A stretch of DNA of 64,000 bases from Pelagicoccus sp. SDUM812005 (GCF_031127875.1 NZ_JARXIA010000003.1:124001-188000); one strand, 5' to 3'. Numbered from the stretch's first letter, positions 34,574 to 47,218 are shown. Program-made: numbers and translations. Notes: generated by a model not told the origin, from the letters alone.

Positions 34574-35194
34574 CTACGTTTTTTGGTAGATGCAGAGTTC
34601 TCCGTCGCCGTAGTAGCAGATCAAATACGCTCCATCGGTAGCGAGGGTCTCGAAGAGTTCGAGAGTTGACTCCTGCTCTTCGGGCCAGGGGTAGGCGTAG
34701 AAGAGGTCGATATCGGCCAGTTCCCAGTCGGCCTCCTCGTATTGGAAGCTGGCGTGGTGGCTGTTGGCGGGTTTGAGCAGTTCGCGTCCGCCTTGGGTTT
34801 GCAGGAAGTCGAAGCCGTCGGGAAGGAAGCTGGTTTCCAGGAAGCGGGCCTCGAGCTGGTGTTCCTGGGCGAGGGCGCGGGAGCGAGCGACGAGTTCGGC
34901 TTCGATCTCGATGCCGTAGGCTTCGAAGCCGAGCAGGGCTGCGAGGCAGGTGGCGGTCCCGAGGCCGCTGCCCCACTCGCAGAATCGGTTTCCCAGCAGG
35001 CTTCCGTTTTGCTGGAGCGTTTGCATGGCGCGGCAGACGAGCGGGTAGTCGGCCGGCAGGAAGCGGGGCAAGGTCTTGTTCGCTCCTGTATCGAAAAAGT
35101 CGTCACAGCGTCGGTCGGCGGCTTCGAGGAAGGCGCGTATCGGCTTGGGGAGCGGGGCGCTCGTTAGGTCGAGGTCGAGCTCGCGGATCGGCAT
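34574..35194 (-). CDS. SAM-dependent methyltransferase-like protein
   Basis: The 206 residues include FCEWGSGLGTATCLAALLGFEAYGIEIEAE in part, a methyltransferase motif I (E-x-G-x-G-x-G) followed by the acidic motif II, and later ADIDLFYAYPWPEE as a motif IV-like stretch. No signal peptide. The fold call is good, the substrate unknown. Start ATG 35194, divergent from the exported protein at 35299. The C-terminus ends in a short beta segment typical of the family. Confidence 0.78.
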   Translation of the reverse strand: MPIRELDLDLTSAPLPKPIRAFLEAADRRCDDFFDTGANKTLPRFLPADYPLVCRAMQTLQQNGSLLGNRFCEWGSGLGTATCLAALLGFEAYGIEIEAELVARSRALAQEHQLEARFLETSFLPDGFDFLQTQGGRELLKPANSHHASFQYEEADWELADIDLFYAYPWPEEQESTLELFETLATDGAYLICYYGDGELCIYQKT

Positions 35195-35298
35195 GGGGAT
35201 TTGTGGTGACGTTTATAGGTTGGCGGAGCGGGAGAAGGTGAAAGCGGAGAGATTGGAGGACATTGACACGGCTGGGAAGCTTGGCTTGGTGATTGGGC

Positions 35299-36204
35299 AT
35301 GAAAATTCTATTGGCCCTTTTTATCGCGTTGTTTACGAGCGCCTTCGCCCAAGCTGCGAAGCACGAGCCCGTGCCTTTTCCGGAGGAGGTTGCTCAGGTG
35401 GGCTACAAAATGGTGTCGGGACTGTTGCGGAAGGGAACGGAGATTCCGAGCGGTTGTTACACGGACGAAGAGTCTCGCACTGTTTTTTCCGGGCACCAGA
35501 AGGGGATGAATGCCTCGATCCTTTTTGGACCGATTGGAGTGATCGCGGCGAACCAGGCGAACAAGGCGGGCGGTCGGGAGCGGAGCGAGAGCTTCAATCC
35601 ATTCGCTGGATTCGAGGTGGAAGATTTGGTCGAGGAGAAGATCCTTGCCGAGTTTTCGGCGAACGCGGTTGGGGTTCTCGTAGAGGGGCAATCGGAGCGA
35701 ACCTTGGAATTCTGCCCTTATGTCATTCTAAACCGTAACGAGAAAACGGGTACGAAGATCTATATCCTGTGCATCGTCGAACTGAAACGCGAAGGTTCCT
35801 CTAAGCCGCTGTGGAGGACCCGTTTTTATTCGGAGCTACCGGGCGTGTTTTCGGACGCTGACCTTGCAGACTCGGATGAGGTGGCCGCGTTGTGCGAAGC
35901 GCCTGCGGAGCGCCTTGCGTGGGCGATTCGCAAGGCGGTTACGATGGACTTTTCGCAATACCTGCCTCGGAAGGTGAAGGCTCGGTTCGCTGGCATGCCT
36001 AACAACGGCCTCCCGTTTGCAGGGGCGGTAGTGGACGAGTTGGGCGATTTCAAGCTCATGCGTATGGTCTACTGTTTTCCGCCATCGTATACGGTTGCGC
36101 ATGTCGACTCGCTCGCGTTTTCGGACATAAAGAAGTTCAAGGACAAGCATCGGGACGCGTTCCTGGCTGCCGCTGCGGAACCGGGAGCAGAAGGCTCGGA
36201 CTAG
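35299..36204 (+). CDS. Exported hypothetical protein, 301 aa
   Basis: Signal peptide MKILLALFIALFTSAFAQAA, mature part about 280 residues. Residues 60-95 contain a Gly-rich hydrophobic stretch (ILFGPIGVIAANQANKAGG) that could associate with a membrane. The rest is mixed alpha/beta with a few Cys (CPYVIL, LCIVELK, VYCFPP). I do not recognise the family. ATG 35299 was preferred over an in-frame TTG two codons upstream because it opens the signal peptide. It stands alone between a methyltransferase and a peroxiredoxin gene. Confidence 0.72.
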   Translation: MKILLALFIALFTSAFAQAAKHEPVPFPEEVAQVGYKMVSGLLRKGTEIPSGCYTDEESRTVFSGHQKGMNASILFGPIGVIAANQANKAGGRERSESFNPFAGFEVEDLVEEKILAEFSANAVGVLVEGQSERTLEFCPYVILNRNEKTGTKIYILCIVELKREGSSKPLWRTRFYSELPGVFSDADLADSDEVAALCEAPAERLAWAIRKAVTMDFSQYLPRKVKARFAGMPNNGLPFAGAVVDELGDFKLMRMVYCFPPSYTVAHVDSLAFSDIKKFKDKHRDAFLAAAAEPGAEGSD

Positions 36205-36258
36205 CGAGAGGGCCCGTTTGGCGGATCGACCCGCTCTCCGCCGGCTGGCCGCGCTCGC

Positions 36259-36825
36259 CTACCGGTGCTGCTTAAGGACTTCGAGCACGGTGGCGGTGTC
36301 TTCGCGGGCGTTTACCTCTTCGTTCTTGTAGATGACCTTGCCGTCCTTGCCGATGACGAAGGTCCAGCGGGAGGTGGTGAGGTTGCGGAAGAAGGTGTGC
36401 ATGTCGCCGTTGATTTCGCGCTCGAGGGAGCCGCCGGCCCGAGTGGGGACGCCGAAGAGCTGGGCGATGGAGCCGTTGGGATCGGAAAGGAGGGGGAAGT
36501 TTAGGTTGTGGGCTTCCTTAAAGAGGGAGAGGCCTTTGACGGAGTCGCCGCTGACGCCGACTACGATGGCGTCGGCTTCGTCGAGGTTGGTGGAGAAGTC
36601 GCGGTAGGAACAGGCCTGGGCGGTGCAGCCGCCGGTCATGGCCGCCGGGTAGAAGTAGACGACGAGGTTCTTCTTTCCGATGTAGTTGGAGGCGGTCCAG
36701 ATCTCGCCGGTGTCGTCGTTGGCTGCGAAGTTCGGGAGTTCGCTGCCGACGTCGAGGGCAGCGGAGGTGAGGGAAGCGGTTACGGTCATAGCGGCGATGG
36801 CGATACGTTGGAGGAGCTTTTTCAT
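36259..36825 (-). CDS. Exported PrxQ/BCP-type peroxiredoxin
   Basis: Peroxiredoxins of the PrxQ/BCP group reduce peroxides. Thr64 and peroxidatic Cys67 sit in AAMTGGCTAQAC, with resolving Cys72 five residues on, as in atypical 2-Cys PrxQ. The usual TPGC reads TGGC here. An N-terminal signal sequence (LLQRIAIAAMTVTASLTSAA) makes it periplasmic, which is less usual. 188 residues from ATG 36825. It is divergent from the pectinase gene across 182 bp holding an inverted repeat. Confidence 0.9.
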   Translation of the reverse strand: MKKLLQRIAIAAMTVTASLTSAALDVGSELPNFAANDDTGEIWTASNYIGKKNLVVYFYPAAMTGGCTAQACSYRDFSTNLDEADAIVVGVSGDSVKGLSLFKEAHNLNFPLLSDPNGSIAQLFGVPTRAGGSLEREINGDMHTFFRNLTTSRWTFVIGKDGKVIYKNEEVNAREDTATVLEVLKQHR

Positions 36826-36863
36826 GTGGGGCAGACGAATGGGTTGGTCCTTTGCTTGTAGGG

Positions 36864-36885
36864 AAGTTGCGTCGCGGAGCAACTT
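36864..36885. promoter_or_regulatory. Inverted repeat in the peroxiredoxin/pectinase divergent region
   Basis: AAGTTGC (36864-36870) and GCAACTT (36879-36885) are perfect inverted halves with an 8-bp spacer. A second short palindrome ACACGTGT lies at 36945-36952. Both fall between two divergent start codons, so either may be an operator for pectinase induction or oxidative stress. Confidence 0.4.
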
Positions 36886-37007
36886 TGTTCGGACCGGCCT
36901 CGCTTTTCTTCGTGACCTGGCGGGTGGGGATCCTATAGCTTGCAACACGTGTAGGGTTGAGCGGCCGCAGCGGGCTGCCACCCTTTTTTACCCCGATACT
37001 GTTTGAT

Positions 37008-39641
<2,634 letters not shown>

Positions 39642-39786
39642 CTTGCTCGCGATGCGGTTCGGCGAGGCGGCGCATAGGTAATAGTGGAAGGGTTGGGCCG
39701 GCAGGCTGGGGCGTCCTTGCGTTTTAGAGGCGCTTGGGTTTCGTTAGGGCGTTCTTCCCGTTCGAAACCGATAGCCCTGTTTTCCT

Positions 39787-41355
39787 ATGAAGCTTCCCCT
39801 TTTTGTCGCAGCTCTCATGCTCCTTGGCTTTGCCGCATCGGCGACGCCCGTATCCGAATCGTTGTTACAGGTCGAGGTTGCGGAAGGCCGGTTGGAGGGC
39901 AGCCTTAGTCCTGACGGCGAGGTGATTTCCTTCAAGGGCGTCCCCTATGCGGCGCCTCCGGTGGGCGAACTGCGATGGAAGGCGCCGCAAGCGGTGGAAC
40001 CGTGGGAGGGGACTCGCAAGGCGACTGCTTTTGGACCGAGAGCGATGCAGAAGCCGATCTGGGACGACATGTTTTTCTTCGACGAAGGGCCGAGCGAGGA
40101 TTGTTTGTACCTGAATGTTTGGAGGCCGGCGGAATTCGAGGCGGAGGCGCTGCCGGTGATGTTTTGGATACATGGCGGCGGCTTCTTCGCTGGGGGGACT
40201 TCGGAGCCGAGGCAGGACGGCAGCTCGCTTGCGAAGAAGGGGGTGATGGTCGTGAGCGTCGGGTACCGCATGGGTGTATTCGGTTTTATGGCACACCCGG
40301 AGCTGACCGCCGAATCGCCCGATGGAGCCTCGGGCAACTATGGCTTGCTCGATATGGTGGCGGCCTTGGAGTGGGTGCAGGCGAACATTGAAGCTTTTGG
40401 GGGAGATCCGGGGAATGTGACGATCTTTGGCGAGTCGGCCGGTTCGTGGGCGGTGAGTTCCTTGATGGCGTCGCCGGAGGCAAGGGGCTTGTTTCACAAG
40501 GCCATCGCCCAGAGCGGCGCGGTGTTGAGTCCTTGGCGCCAGCCGCCCGCCCGCGAGGAGGCGGAACAGGTGGCGTTGGCGTTCGCGGAGAAGCATTTCG
40601 AGGGGGCGTCCTTGGCGGAGCTGAGAGCTTTGCCCGCGGAGGACCTGCTGGAGGTTTACTGGAGAGATGGTTTGCGGGACTTTTCGGTTTGTCAGGACGG
40701 TCTGTTCTTTCCCGAGGATCCGGCGGAAGTTTTCGCGAAGGGCGAGCAGAGCGACGTGCCTCTGATCGCGGGCTGGAATTTGGATGAAGGCGGAGCGGGC
40801 GGATTCTTGCAGGGAGAGGCGAGCGTAGAGAACTATCGGGCAAGGGCGGAGAGTGAGTTTGGCGAACGAGCGCAGGCTTTTCTGGACGTGTATTCAGCGG
40901 ATGGACCCGAGTCGGTGGAACGGGCGGCGGCGGACTACGTGGGAGATCGCTTTATTGGATACGGGACATGGAGATTGATCGAGGAGCAGGCGCGGACGGC
41001 ATCGTCACCAGTATTCAGATACCGTTTCGACCAGCTGTTGCCTTTGCCGCTGGATGCTCCGGCGGATGCGCAGCCAAGGGCGGCCCACTCTTGGGAGATC
41101 GAGTACGTGTTTGACGTGCTGGCTTCGAAGGATCTGCCGTGGCGGAGCGAGGACTTCGAGGTGGCTGCCATGATGTCCAGCTACTGGAGCAATTTCGCCA
41201 AGACTGGAAACCCGAACGGAAAAGGCCTGCCGGAGTGGCCGGCTTATAGCGAAAGGGAGTCGAAGCCAGTTCTCCACATCGACGCTAGCCCTGAACTTCG
41301 GTCGGATACGCACCGGGAACGATACGAGTTTCTGGAATCGCTGCCTTCGGACTAG
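39787..41355 (+). CDS. Exported type B carboxylesterase
   Basis: The 522-residue serine esterase of the COesterase family has signal peptide MKLPLFVAALMLLGFAASA, EDCLYLNVW, the oxyanion hole WIHGGGFFAGG, and the nucleophile elbow GESAGS. The expected Glu and His occur later (His near PRAAHSWEIEYVF). It lies 145 bp after the pectinase on the same strand; both could work on esterified plant or algal polysaccharides, for example removing acyl or aryl groups (inference). Substrate not known. Confidence 0.92.
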   Translation: MKLPLFVAALMLLGFAASATPVSESLLQVEVAEGRLEGSLSPDGEVISFKGVPYAAPPVGELRWKAPQAVEPWEGTRKATAFGPRAMQKPIWDDMFFFDEGPSEDCLYLNVWRPAEFEAEALPVMFWIHGGGFFAGGTSEPRQDGSSLAKKGVMVVSVGYRMGVFGFMAHPELTAESPDGASGNYGLLDMVAALEWVQANIEAFGGDPGNVTIFGESAGSWAVSSLMASPEARGLFHKAIAQSGAVLSPWRQPPAREEAEQVALAFAEKHFEGASLAELRALPAEDLLEVYWRDGLRDFSVCQDGLFFPEDPAEVFAKGEQSDVPLIAGWNLDEGGAGGFLQGEASVENYRARAESEFGERAQAFLDVYSADGPESVERAAADYVGDRFIGYGTWRLIEEQARTASSPVFRYRFDQLLPLPLDAPADAQPRAAHSWEIEYVFDVLASKDLPWRSEDFEVAAMMSSYWSNFAKTGNPNGKGLPEWPAYSERESKPVLHIDASPELRSDTHRERYEFLESLPSD

Positions 41356-41367
41356 AGGAACTACGGT

Positions 41368-41447
41368 AGGGCTTTAAGGGGAGCCTCGAAATCGGGCTTG
41401 TGAAAAAAGTTGAAATCGACGCGGACGCAGCTCTGGCAGGGCTTTAA
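41368..41447 (+). repeat. Direct repeat AGGGCTTTAA x2 before the sensor kinase gene
   Basis: AGGGCTTTAA at 41368-41377 and 41438-41447, exactly 70 bp apart (about seven DNA turns), in the 162-bp gap before the hybrid kinase. Same-face spacing could reflect paired regulator sites. Confidence 0.3.
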
Positions 41448-41517
41448 AGGGCTGTGAGCTCGTTGACAAGGGTGGTGGTGGCGAGGATCTTGAAGGTCGA
41501 CTCTTCTTGTTTGATCC

Positions 41518-44500
41518 ATGTGCCTACGATTGCTGCTACCGCTAACTTTTGTCCTTGCCCTGGCCGTCAGTGGCCAGGCTAAGGCGGGCAAGGAGTTCGT
41601 ACGGCTCGGGGTCGAGGACGGACTTTCCCAGAGCTGGGTCCGTAAGGCGATTCAGGATACGCATGGTTTCATGTGGTTTGGCACCAAGGATGGCTTGAAC
41701 CGCTACGATGGACGGGAGTTTCGCGTGTATCGCCCTGAGTCCGACAATACACGCGGGTTGGAGAACGGCTCCATAAACGATCTTTATTTGGATGCGTCCT
41801 CGCGGCTTTGGGTTTGTACCTTGGGCGGCGCCTTCGTCTATGATCGGGAGACCGACAGCTTCGAACTCTTCGAGCCGATCGGGCGGGCCACGGTCACCAC
41901 GGTGCGTCAGGTTTCGGACGGCAGCTATTGGTTTGGGACGCCGAACCAGCTTTTCCACTACGTGCCGGAGACTGGCGAGCTTGACCGCTACGGTCACGAT
42001 CCTGAGGACGCGAGCAGCCTTCCTAGCAATTTGGTTTGGAACGTGTTGGAAGATCGCCGGGGCCGCCTATGGATCGGCACCCACAAAGGGGTTTGCCTCT
42101 ACGACCGAAGGAGCGATTCCTTTTATCGGTTAGCGGACCAGGATGGCGTGGGAAACACGTGGGTGCAGTCTATGCTCGAGGACAGTTGGGGGCGCCTGTG
42201 GATCGGAACCGAGAAATCGATCTTTCTCTACGAGCTCGGTGACGGGAATCGCTTGAACTATCGCAAGTTGATGCCGATCCGGGGCCAGTGCATCAGCGTG
42301 GATCAGGAAGGGCATATGTGGATCGGTCACGGCTCCGGCCAAGGATTGACGATTTGGAAGGTGGCTCACGAAACCGGCGATCTTCTCGAGCAGGAAAGGT
42401 ACTCCAATAGGCTCCACGACGAGCGAAGCTTAAGTTCGGATGGAGTGGACTGTATTCATGTCGATAATACAGGTGGAATTTGGATTGGAACCTATGGCGA
42501 TGGGCTCAACTACTATTCGAACGCAAGTAAGAACTTTAATACGATACGGATCCACGACGCCGATGCAGAACTGGACGTCGGAGAGCAGGTTAACTCCATC
42601 CTGATTGATGGAAAGAATCGTTGGGTTGGCACGGAGCGAGGGCTCGTTCGCTACGACTCGGAAACGAGGCAGCACTACGAGTACAAGTATTCGCCGGAGG
42701 ATGAGAGCACGATCGGCGCGAATGCCGTGTACCAGATCGTGAAGGATTCCAGAGGCGATATTTGGGTGGCCGCTTGGGCGGGGGGCTTGAACAAGTACCT
42801 ACCCGAAACGGATTCTTTCCTTCGCTATCAGAACGATCCGGATGACCCGCGAAGCCTGAGCAACAACAACGTGTTTTGCATCTTGGAGGACCGGGAAGCT
42901 AAATTTTGGATAGGAACGATCGGGGGTGGCTTGAACCGATTCGATCCGGAGACGGAAACCTTCACCCGCTACCTGCACGATGTGGATGACGAGAGGACGA
43001 TCAATAGCCAGTACGTGAACGATATCGAGCAGGACGCGGAGGGCGTGCTCTGGATATCGACCTACAGTTCTCTGGACCGATTCGATCCGAAACTTGGATA
43101 CTTCGAGCATTTCAGCCACACTGGTGATCCGCTGCCGCAGAACAGAGGCGATCTCGAGGTCGTGTTCATCGATAGCCGGGAGCAGATTTGGTTGGGGACG
43201 GAAGTGGGCTTGCTTTCGTTCGATCCCGAGACGTTGAGCTACCGCCGCTATGGCGTGCCGGATGGATTGCCGAACAATTCCATCAAGTCGATCTCCGAGG
43301 ATGCGGAGGGGAACCTTTGGCTGACGACCAATTTCGGTTTATCCCAGTTCGTAGGCGGTATTCAGGTTCCGGATCAACCGCGCTTCATCAACTACGATTG
43401 GAAGGATGGCCTGCAGTCCAACGAGTTCGTCAAGCGCTCGAGTTTCGTGGGCGAGGACGGCACGATGTGGGTGGGAGGAGTCTCGGGGCTTACGAGTTTC
43501 AATCCTGCCGAGATCAAGCCTAATCTGGAGCTGCCGAAGGTGCTGATCACGGATCTCAGCATACTCAACCGGAAGGTGTATCCGGGAGAGCCTGACGGAG
43601 TTCTCCCAGCGGAAGCTTACCTGTTGGACCATTTGGAACTCGGTTACGAGGATTCTGTGTTTTCGTTCCGCTTTTCTTCCTTGGTGTATCCAAGAAATGA
43701 GGGCATTGAGTACGCCTACATGCTCGAAGGTTTCGACGAGGATTGGCAGTATGTGAAAGGGGTATCGTCTGCGATCTATACCAACATCGATCCTGGCGCT
43801 TATACGTTTCACGTGAAGTCATCCAATGCGGATGGCATTTGGGGGGACAATGTGGAGAGCATCTCGATAAGCATATTGCCTCCTTGGTGGATGACGATCT
43901 GGTTTCGGGTGTCGGCCCTCGCGTTGGTGGCGCTCGGCCTATTCGTTGCCTACCGGTTGCGCGTCCTCTCCTTGAAGCGTTCCCGCGTCGCTTTGGCGAA
44001 GAGCGTGGCGGACGGGACTCGCGAGCTGGCGGAAGCCAAGGAAGCGCTTTCTCGGCAGAACGAGGAGCTGAAGGTGCACCGCACGCAATTGGAAGAGCTG
44101 GTGGACGAGCGAACCAAGGAGCTCAAGGCCGCTCGCGACAAGGCGGAGGTTTCGGACCGTTTGAAGTCCGCGTTCATCGGCAACATGTCCCACGAGATCA
44201 GGACGCCGCTCAATGCGATCATGGGATTCTCGCAGCTGATCGCCATGGAGGCCAAGGGCAGGGGCGAGTTCGACGACTACAGCAATTGCATTCGGGAGAA
44301 TACGGAAATGCTGGTCCAGCTCCTCAACGACATCATCGACTTCTCCATCTTCGAGTCGGAAAAGCTGACTTTGAACTACGAGTCGATCGACGCGTGGCTT
44401 TTCTTCCACGAGCTGAGCTCGGACTTTTCCCAGCTGGTCTCGAGCCGCACGCCGGAGGGCGTTTCCTACGTGGCGGACAACCAGCTCAGCGATTCGCTTT

Positions 44501-45300
44501 GCGTTCGCTTTCAAGCGGACAAGGTGCGCCTAAGGCAGATCCTGCTGAACCTTGCTACCAACGCGTGCAAGTTTACGGAGAAGGGGGCGGTGAGCTTCGG
44601 CTTGGCCTACGATCGCGAGTCCGGCAGTCTCAAGTACTGGGTGAAGGATAGCGGCATCGGCATCGATCCCTCCGAGCACGAAGCCATCTTCGAGCGCTTC
44701 CACAAAATCGTGGACAATCGCAAGTCCTTCGCTCGCGGGACAGGCTTGGGGCTCGCCATTTGCCGTCGGCTTTCGGACGAGCTCGGCTTCGAGCTCAGCT
44801 TGGAGTCGGAGGTTGGAAAGGGCTCTGTATTCACGCTTACGATACCGGTGACCACAGAGACGCAAGGTCCCGCTCGGGCCAAGCCAGGAGCCGGCGCGAC
44901 CGAGGCGCCGGAGCTCGATTTGAGCGGGCGGGTGATATTGGTTGCGGAAGATATCGTGAACAACTACACGATCGTGGAGCATTTCCTGGAAGATACAGGG
45001 GCTCGTTTGATTCATGCCTTGGACGGCGAGCAAGCGGTTCGTCTGTTCACGGAACGCGATGGCAGAGTCGATTTGCTGCTGCTGGACATTTCGATGCCGA
45101 ACATGGGCGGAGTGGAAGCGCTGCAAGCGATTCGGGCGCTTAATCCCGGAATTCCCGCCATCGCCTTGACGGCTCACGCTTTCAAGGGAGACGTAAACAT
45201 ACTTCTGGAGTCCGGCTTCCAGCGATGCCTGACCAAGCCGGTCGAGAAGGGGGACCTCCTAAGGGAGATCGGGGAGTTTCTCGATCCCCTGCGCTCCTAG
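41518..45300 (+). CDS. Propeller-type hybrid histidine kinase with receiver domain
   Basis: The 1260-residue sensor has a signal sequence, then about 14 two-component-regulator propeller repeats (about 30-700; GFMWFGTKDGLNRYDG and similar), the Y_Y_Y domain (about 710-785), one TM (about 792-815), a coiled coil, HisKA with phospho-His892 (SHEIRTPLN), HATPase, and a C-terminal receiver with phospho-Asp1190 (LLLLDISMP). Unlike Bacteroides HTCS proteins, no AraC-type DNA-binding domain follows, so it must pass phosphate to another protein. It probably senses a polysaccharide fragment, given the nearby pectinase and GH55-like genes. Confidence 0.93.
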   Translation: MCLRLLLPLTFVLALAVSGQAKAGKEFVRLGVEDGLSQSWVRKAIQDTHGFMWFGTKDGLNRYDGREFRVYRPESDNTRGLENGSINDLYLDASSRLWVCTLGGAFVYDRETDSFELFEPIGRATVTTVRQVSDGSYWFGTPNQLFHYVPETGELDRYGHDPEDASSLPSNLVWNVLEDRRGRLWIGTHKGVCLYDRRSDSFYRLADQDGVGNTWVQSMLEDSWGRLWIGTEKSIFLYELGDGNRLNYRKLMPIRGQCISVDQEGHMWIGHGSGQGLTIWKVAHETGDLLEQERYSNRLHDERSLSSDGVDCIHVDNTGGIWIGTYGDGLNYYSNASKNFNTIRIHDADAELDVGEQVNSILIDGKNRWVGTERGLVRYDSETRQHYEYKYSPEDESTIGANAVYQIVKDSRGDIWVAAWAGGLNKYLPETDSFLRYQNDPDDPRSLSNNNVFCILEDREAKFWIGTIGGGLNRFDPETETFTRYLHDVDDERTINSQYVNDIEQDAEGVLWISTYSSLDRFDPKLGYFEHFSHTGDPLPQNRGDLEVVFIDSREQIWLGTEVGLLSFDPETLSYRRYGVPDGLPNNSIKSISEDAEGNLWLTTNFGLSQFVGGIQVPDQPRFINYDWKDGLQSNEFVKRSSFVGEDGTMWVGGVSGLTSFNPAEIKPNLELPKVLITDLSILNRKVYPGEPDGVLPAEAYLLDHLELGYEDSVFSFRFSSLVYPRNEGIEYAYMLEGFDEDWQYVKGVSSAIYTNIDPGAYTFHVKSSNADGIWGDNVESISISILPPWWMTIWFRVSALALVALGLFVAYRLRVLSLKRSRVALAKSVADGTRELAEAKEALSRQNEELKVHRTQLEELVDERTKELKAARDKAEVSDRLKSAFIGNMSHEIRTPLNAIMGFSQLIAMEAKGRGEFDDYSNCIRENTEMLVQLLNDIIDFSIFESEKLTLNYESIDAWLFFHELSSDFSQLVSSRTPEGVSYVADNQLSDSLCVRFQADKVRLRQILLNLATNACKFTEKGAVSFGLAYDRESGSLKYWVKDSGIGIDPSEHEAIFERFHKIVDNRKSFARGTGLGLAICRRLSDELGFELSLESEVGKGSVFTLTIPVTTETQGPARAKPGAGATEAPELDLSGRVILVAEDIVNNYTIVEHFLEDTGARLIHALDGEQAVRLFTERDGRVDLLLLDISMPNMGGVEALQAIRALNPGIPAIALTAHAFKGDVNILLESGFQRCLTKPVEKGDLLREIGEFLDPLRS

Positions 45301-45355
45301 GGAGATCGGGGCCTTGACCGCTTGACTCGCTGGAGGCCTTGATTGAGATGGACCG

Positions 45356-45706
45356 ATGTCTGCGAAGGAGAGAAATCCAGAAGGCGAGGGAAGCGAAGGT
45401 TTCGATTGTACCGATTGCGGTGCCTGTTGTCGGTGCTACCCGATTTTCGCCAGCGCCAGCGACGCGGAGCGCGAGCCGCTCCTGAAGGAGAGATGCGTTC
45501 GGGTGGACGACTTCCTAGGCAAGGGGGAGGTCGCGTATCGCATGTATCCACTCGCCCATACGGAAGGCTGCGCTTTTCTGGGGGAGAATCAGCTTTGCGG
45601 CATTTACGCGAGCCGTCCTGAGGTTTGCCGGCGATTCGAGAGCGGCAGCGAGCAATGCATCCGTGCTCGGGAGCGAGTGGGGATCGGAGCGCGGCGGCGT
45701 TCCTAG
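45356..45706 (+). CDS. YkgJ-like zinc/iron-chelating Cys-rich protein
   Basis: The 116-residue protein has the family motif C18-x2-C21-x2-CC25 (CTDCGACC) and later Cys residues in EGCAFLGENQLCGIYASRPEVC, as in the YkgJ/putative Fe-S or zinc cluster family. Cytoplasmic; the function is unknown in general. It starts 55 bp after the sensor kinase stop codon and may be co-transcribed with it by proximity alone. Confidence 0.88.
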   Translation: MSAKERNPEGEGSEGFDCTDCGACCRCYPIFASASDAEREPLLKERCVRVDDFLGKGEVAYRMYPLAHTEGCAFLGENQLCGIYASRPEVCRRFESGSEQCIRARERVGIGARRRS

Positions 45707-45781
45707 CTCCGCTTTTTTGCTCTTAAAATGTTCAGGGTCCTTGCAGTTGCTCCCGCGCTCTTGTCGTAGAGTGGGAAAGAT

Positions 45782-46855
45782 ATGAGCAATCTTCACGACC
45801 CGATCAAAGTGGGAGCTTGGGAGCTACCCAATCGAATTATCATGGCCCCGCTAACCCGCTGCCGCGCCAGCGAGGGACGCGTGCCCAACGCCTTGATGGC
45901 CGAGTACTACGCCCAGCGCGCCAGCGCTGGTCTTATCATTTCGGAGGCGACTTCGGTCGATCCGATGGGAGTGGGTTACTACAACACGCCGGGAATCTGG
46001 TCCGAGGAGCAGGTCGAAGGTTGGAAGCTGGTGACGGAGGCGGTGCATGCGGCGGGCGGACAAATCATCCTGCAGCTGTGGCACGTGGGTCGCATTTCGG
46101 ATCCGGTGCACTTGGAGGGCAAGCTGCCGGTTGCTCCTTCCGCGATAAAGCCCGCGGGGCATGTGAGCCATCTGCGGCCTGAGAAGGCGTTCGAGACGCC
46201 GCGTGCCTTGGGGATCGAGGAGATTCCCGGGATCGTGGAAGCCTACCGGAAGGGGGCGGAAAATGCGAAGCGTGCCGGCTTCGACGGGGTGGAGATTCAC
46301 GGGGCGAACGGGTACTTGCTGGACCAGTTCCTGCAAAATTCGACCAACAAGCGCGACGACAGCTATGGAGGGTCGGTGGAGAACCGAGCCCGTTTGATGC
46401 TGGAGGTTGCGGATGCCGCGATCTCGGTCTGGGGAGCGGATCGGGTTGGCATGCACCTCGCTCCGGCCTGCGATGCGCATGACATGGGTGACTCCAATCC
46501 GTCACAAACCTTTGGATACGTCGCCGAAGAGTTGGGCAAGCGCGGCATCGCCTTTATCTTTACCCGCGAAGCGGTATCGGACGGCTGCGTCAGTCTGGAA
46601 TTGAAGCGAAAGTTCGGCGGCGTCTATATCGCGAACCAGGGACTGACTGCCGAATCTGGGGCAAAGCTCGTCGCCGACGGCGTCGCGGATGCGGTTTCCT
46701 ACGGGCAACTGTTCATCGCGAATCCGGACTTGGTCGAGCGCTTGAAGCAGGGAGCTCCGCTCAACGAGCCGAATCCGGACACCTTCTACAGCGCGACTCT
46801 GGAAGACCCGAAGGGATACGTGGACTACCCGAGTTTGCAAGAGGTCGAGGCCTAG
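45782..46855 (+). CDS. Old yellow enzyme-family alkene reductase (NemA-like)
   Basis: The 357-residue flavin-dependent (FMN) TIM-barrel enzyme has NRIIMAPLTRCRAS at the N-terminus, LQLWHVGRIS, the H-x-x-N substrate pair in EIHGANGYLLDQFLQ, and DSYGGSVENR, all diagnostic of OYEs. These reduce activated C=C bonds of electrophiles with NAD(P)H. GGGAAAG just before ATG 45782 serves as ribosome-binding site. A glutaredoxin follows 90 bp downstream, so a shared role in electrophile or redox stress is possible (inference). Confidence 0.95.
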   Translation: MSNLHDPIKVGAWELPNRIIMAPLTRCRASEGRVPNALMAEYYAQRASAGLIISEATSVDPMGVGYYNTPGIWSEEQVEGWKLVTEAVHAAGGQIILQLWHVGRISDPVHLEGKLPVAPSAIKPAGHVSHLRPEKAFETPRALGIEEIPGIVEAYRKGAENAKRAGFDGVEIHGANGYLLDQFLQNSTNKRDDSYGGSVENRARLMLEVADAAISVWGADRVGMHLAPACDAHDMGDSNPSQTFGYVAEELGKRGIAFIFTREAVSDGCVSLELKRKFGGVYIANQGLTAESGAKLVADGVADAVSYGQLFIANPDLVERLKQGAPLNEPNPDTFYSATLEDPKGYVDYPSLQEVEA

Positions 46856-46945
46856 CGCACCAGGCCAAGCTTGCCGCGAGAGCGCTCTGGGTTTGACTGC
46901 GGGGCGCTGTTGCGGCGAACTCGATTTTTTCTGGAGAGAGTCAAA

Positions 46946-47194
46946 ATGAATGAAAAACCGATTGTCTACGTGAAGGCGGGATGCCCCTGGTGCATTGACG
47001 CGGAGAATTACCTGAAGAAGAAGGGCATCGCCTACACTGCGAAGGAAGTCCGGTCCGATCCGGCTGCCATGGCGGAGATGGTGGAACTGTCAGGCCAGAG
47101 CAAGGCTCCGACTTTGAAATGGGGCGACTTGGTGCTGGCGGATTTCGGGGTGGACGAACTGGTCCCGTTTCTTGCCAAGCACGGCCTCGCCTAA
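46946..47194 (+). CDS. Glutaredoxin
   Basis: The 82-residue glutaredoxin has the active site Cys13-Pro-Trp-Cys16, with the APTLKWGDLVLADF stretch (cis-Pro region) following. The start was set at ATG 46946 behind GGAGAG (positions 46933-46938); the open frame upstream is not needed. It reduces disulfides or glutathione mixed disulfides. The next gene begins 24 bp after its stop codon. Confidence 0.93.
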   Translation: MNEKPIVYVKAGCPWCIDAENYLKKKGIAYTAKEVRSDPAAMAEMVELSGQSKAPTLKWGDLVLADFGVDELVPFLAKHGLA

Positions 47195-47218
47195 AGGGCG
47201 CCGCGAGGTGTTTCGAGC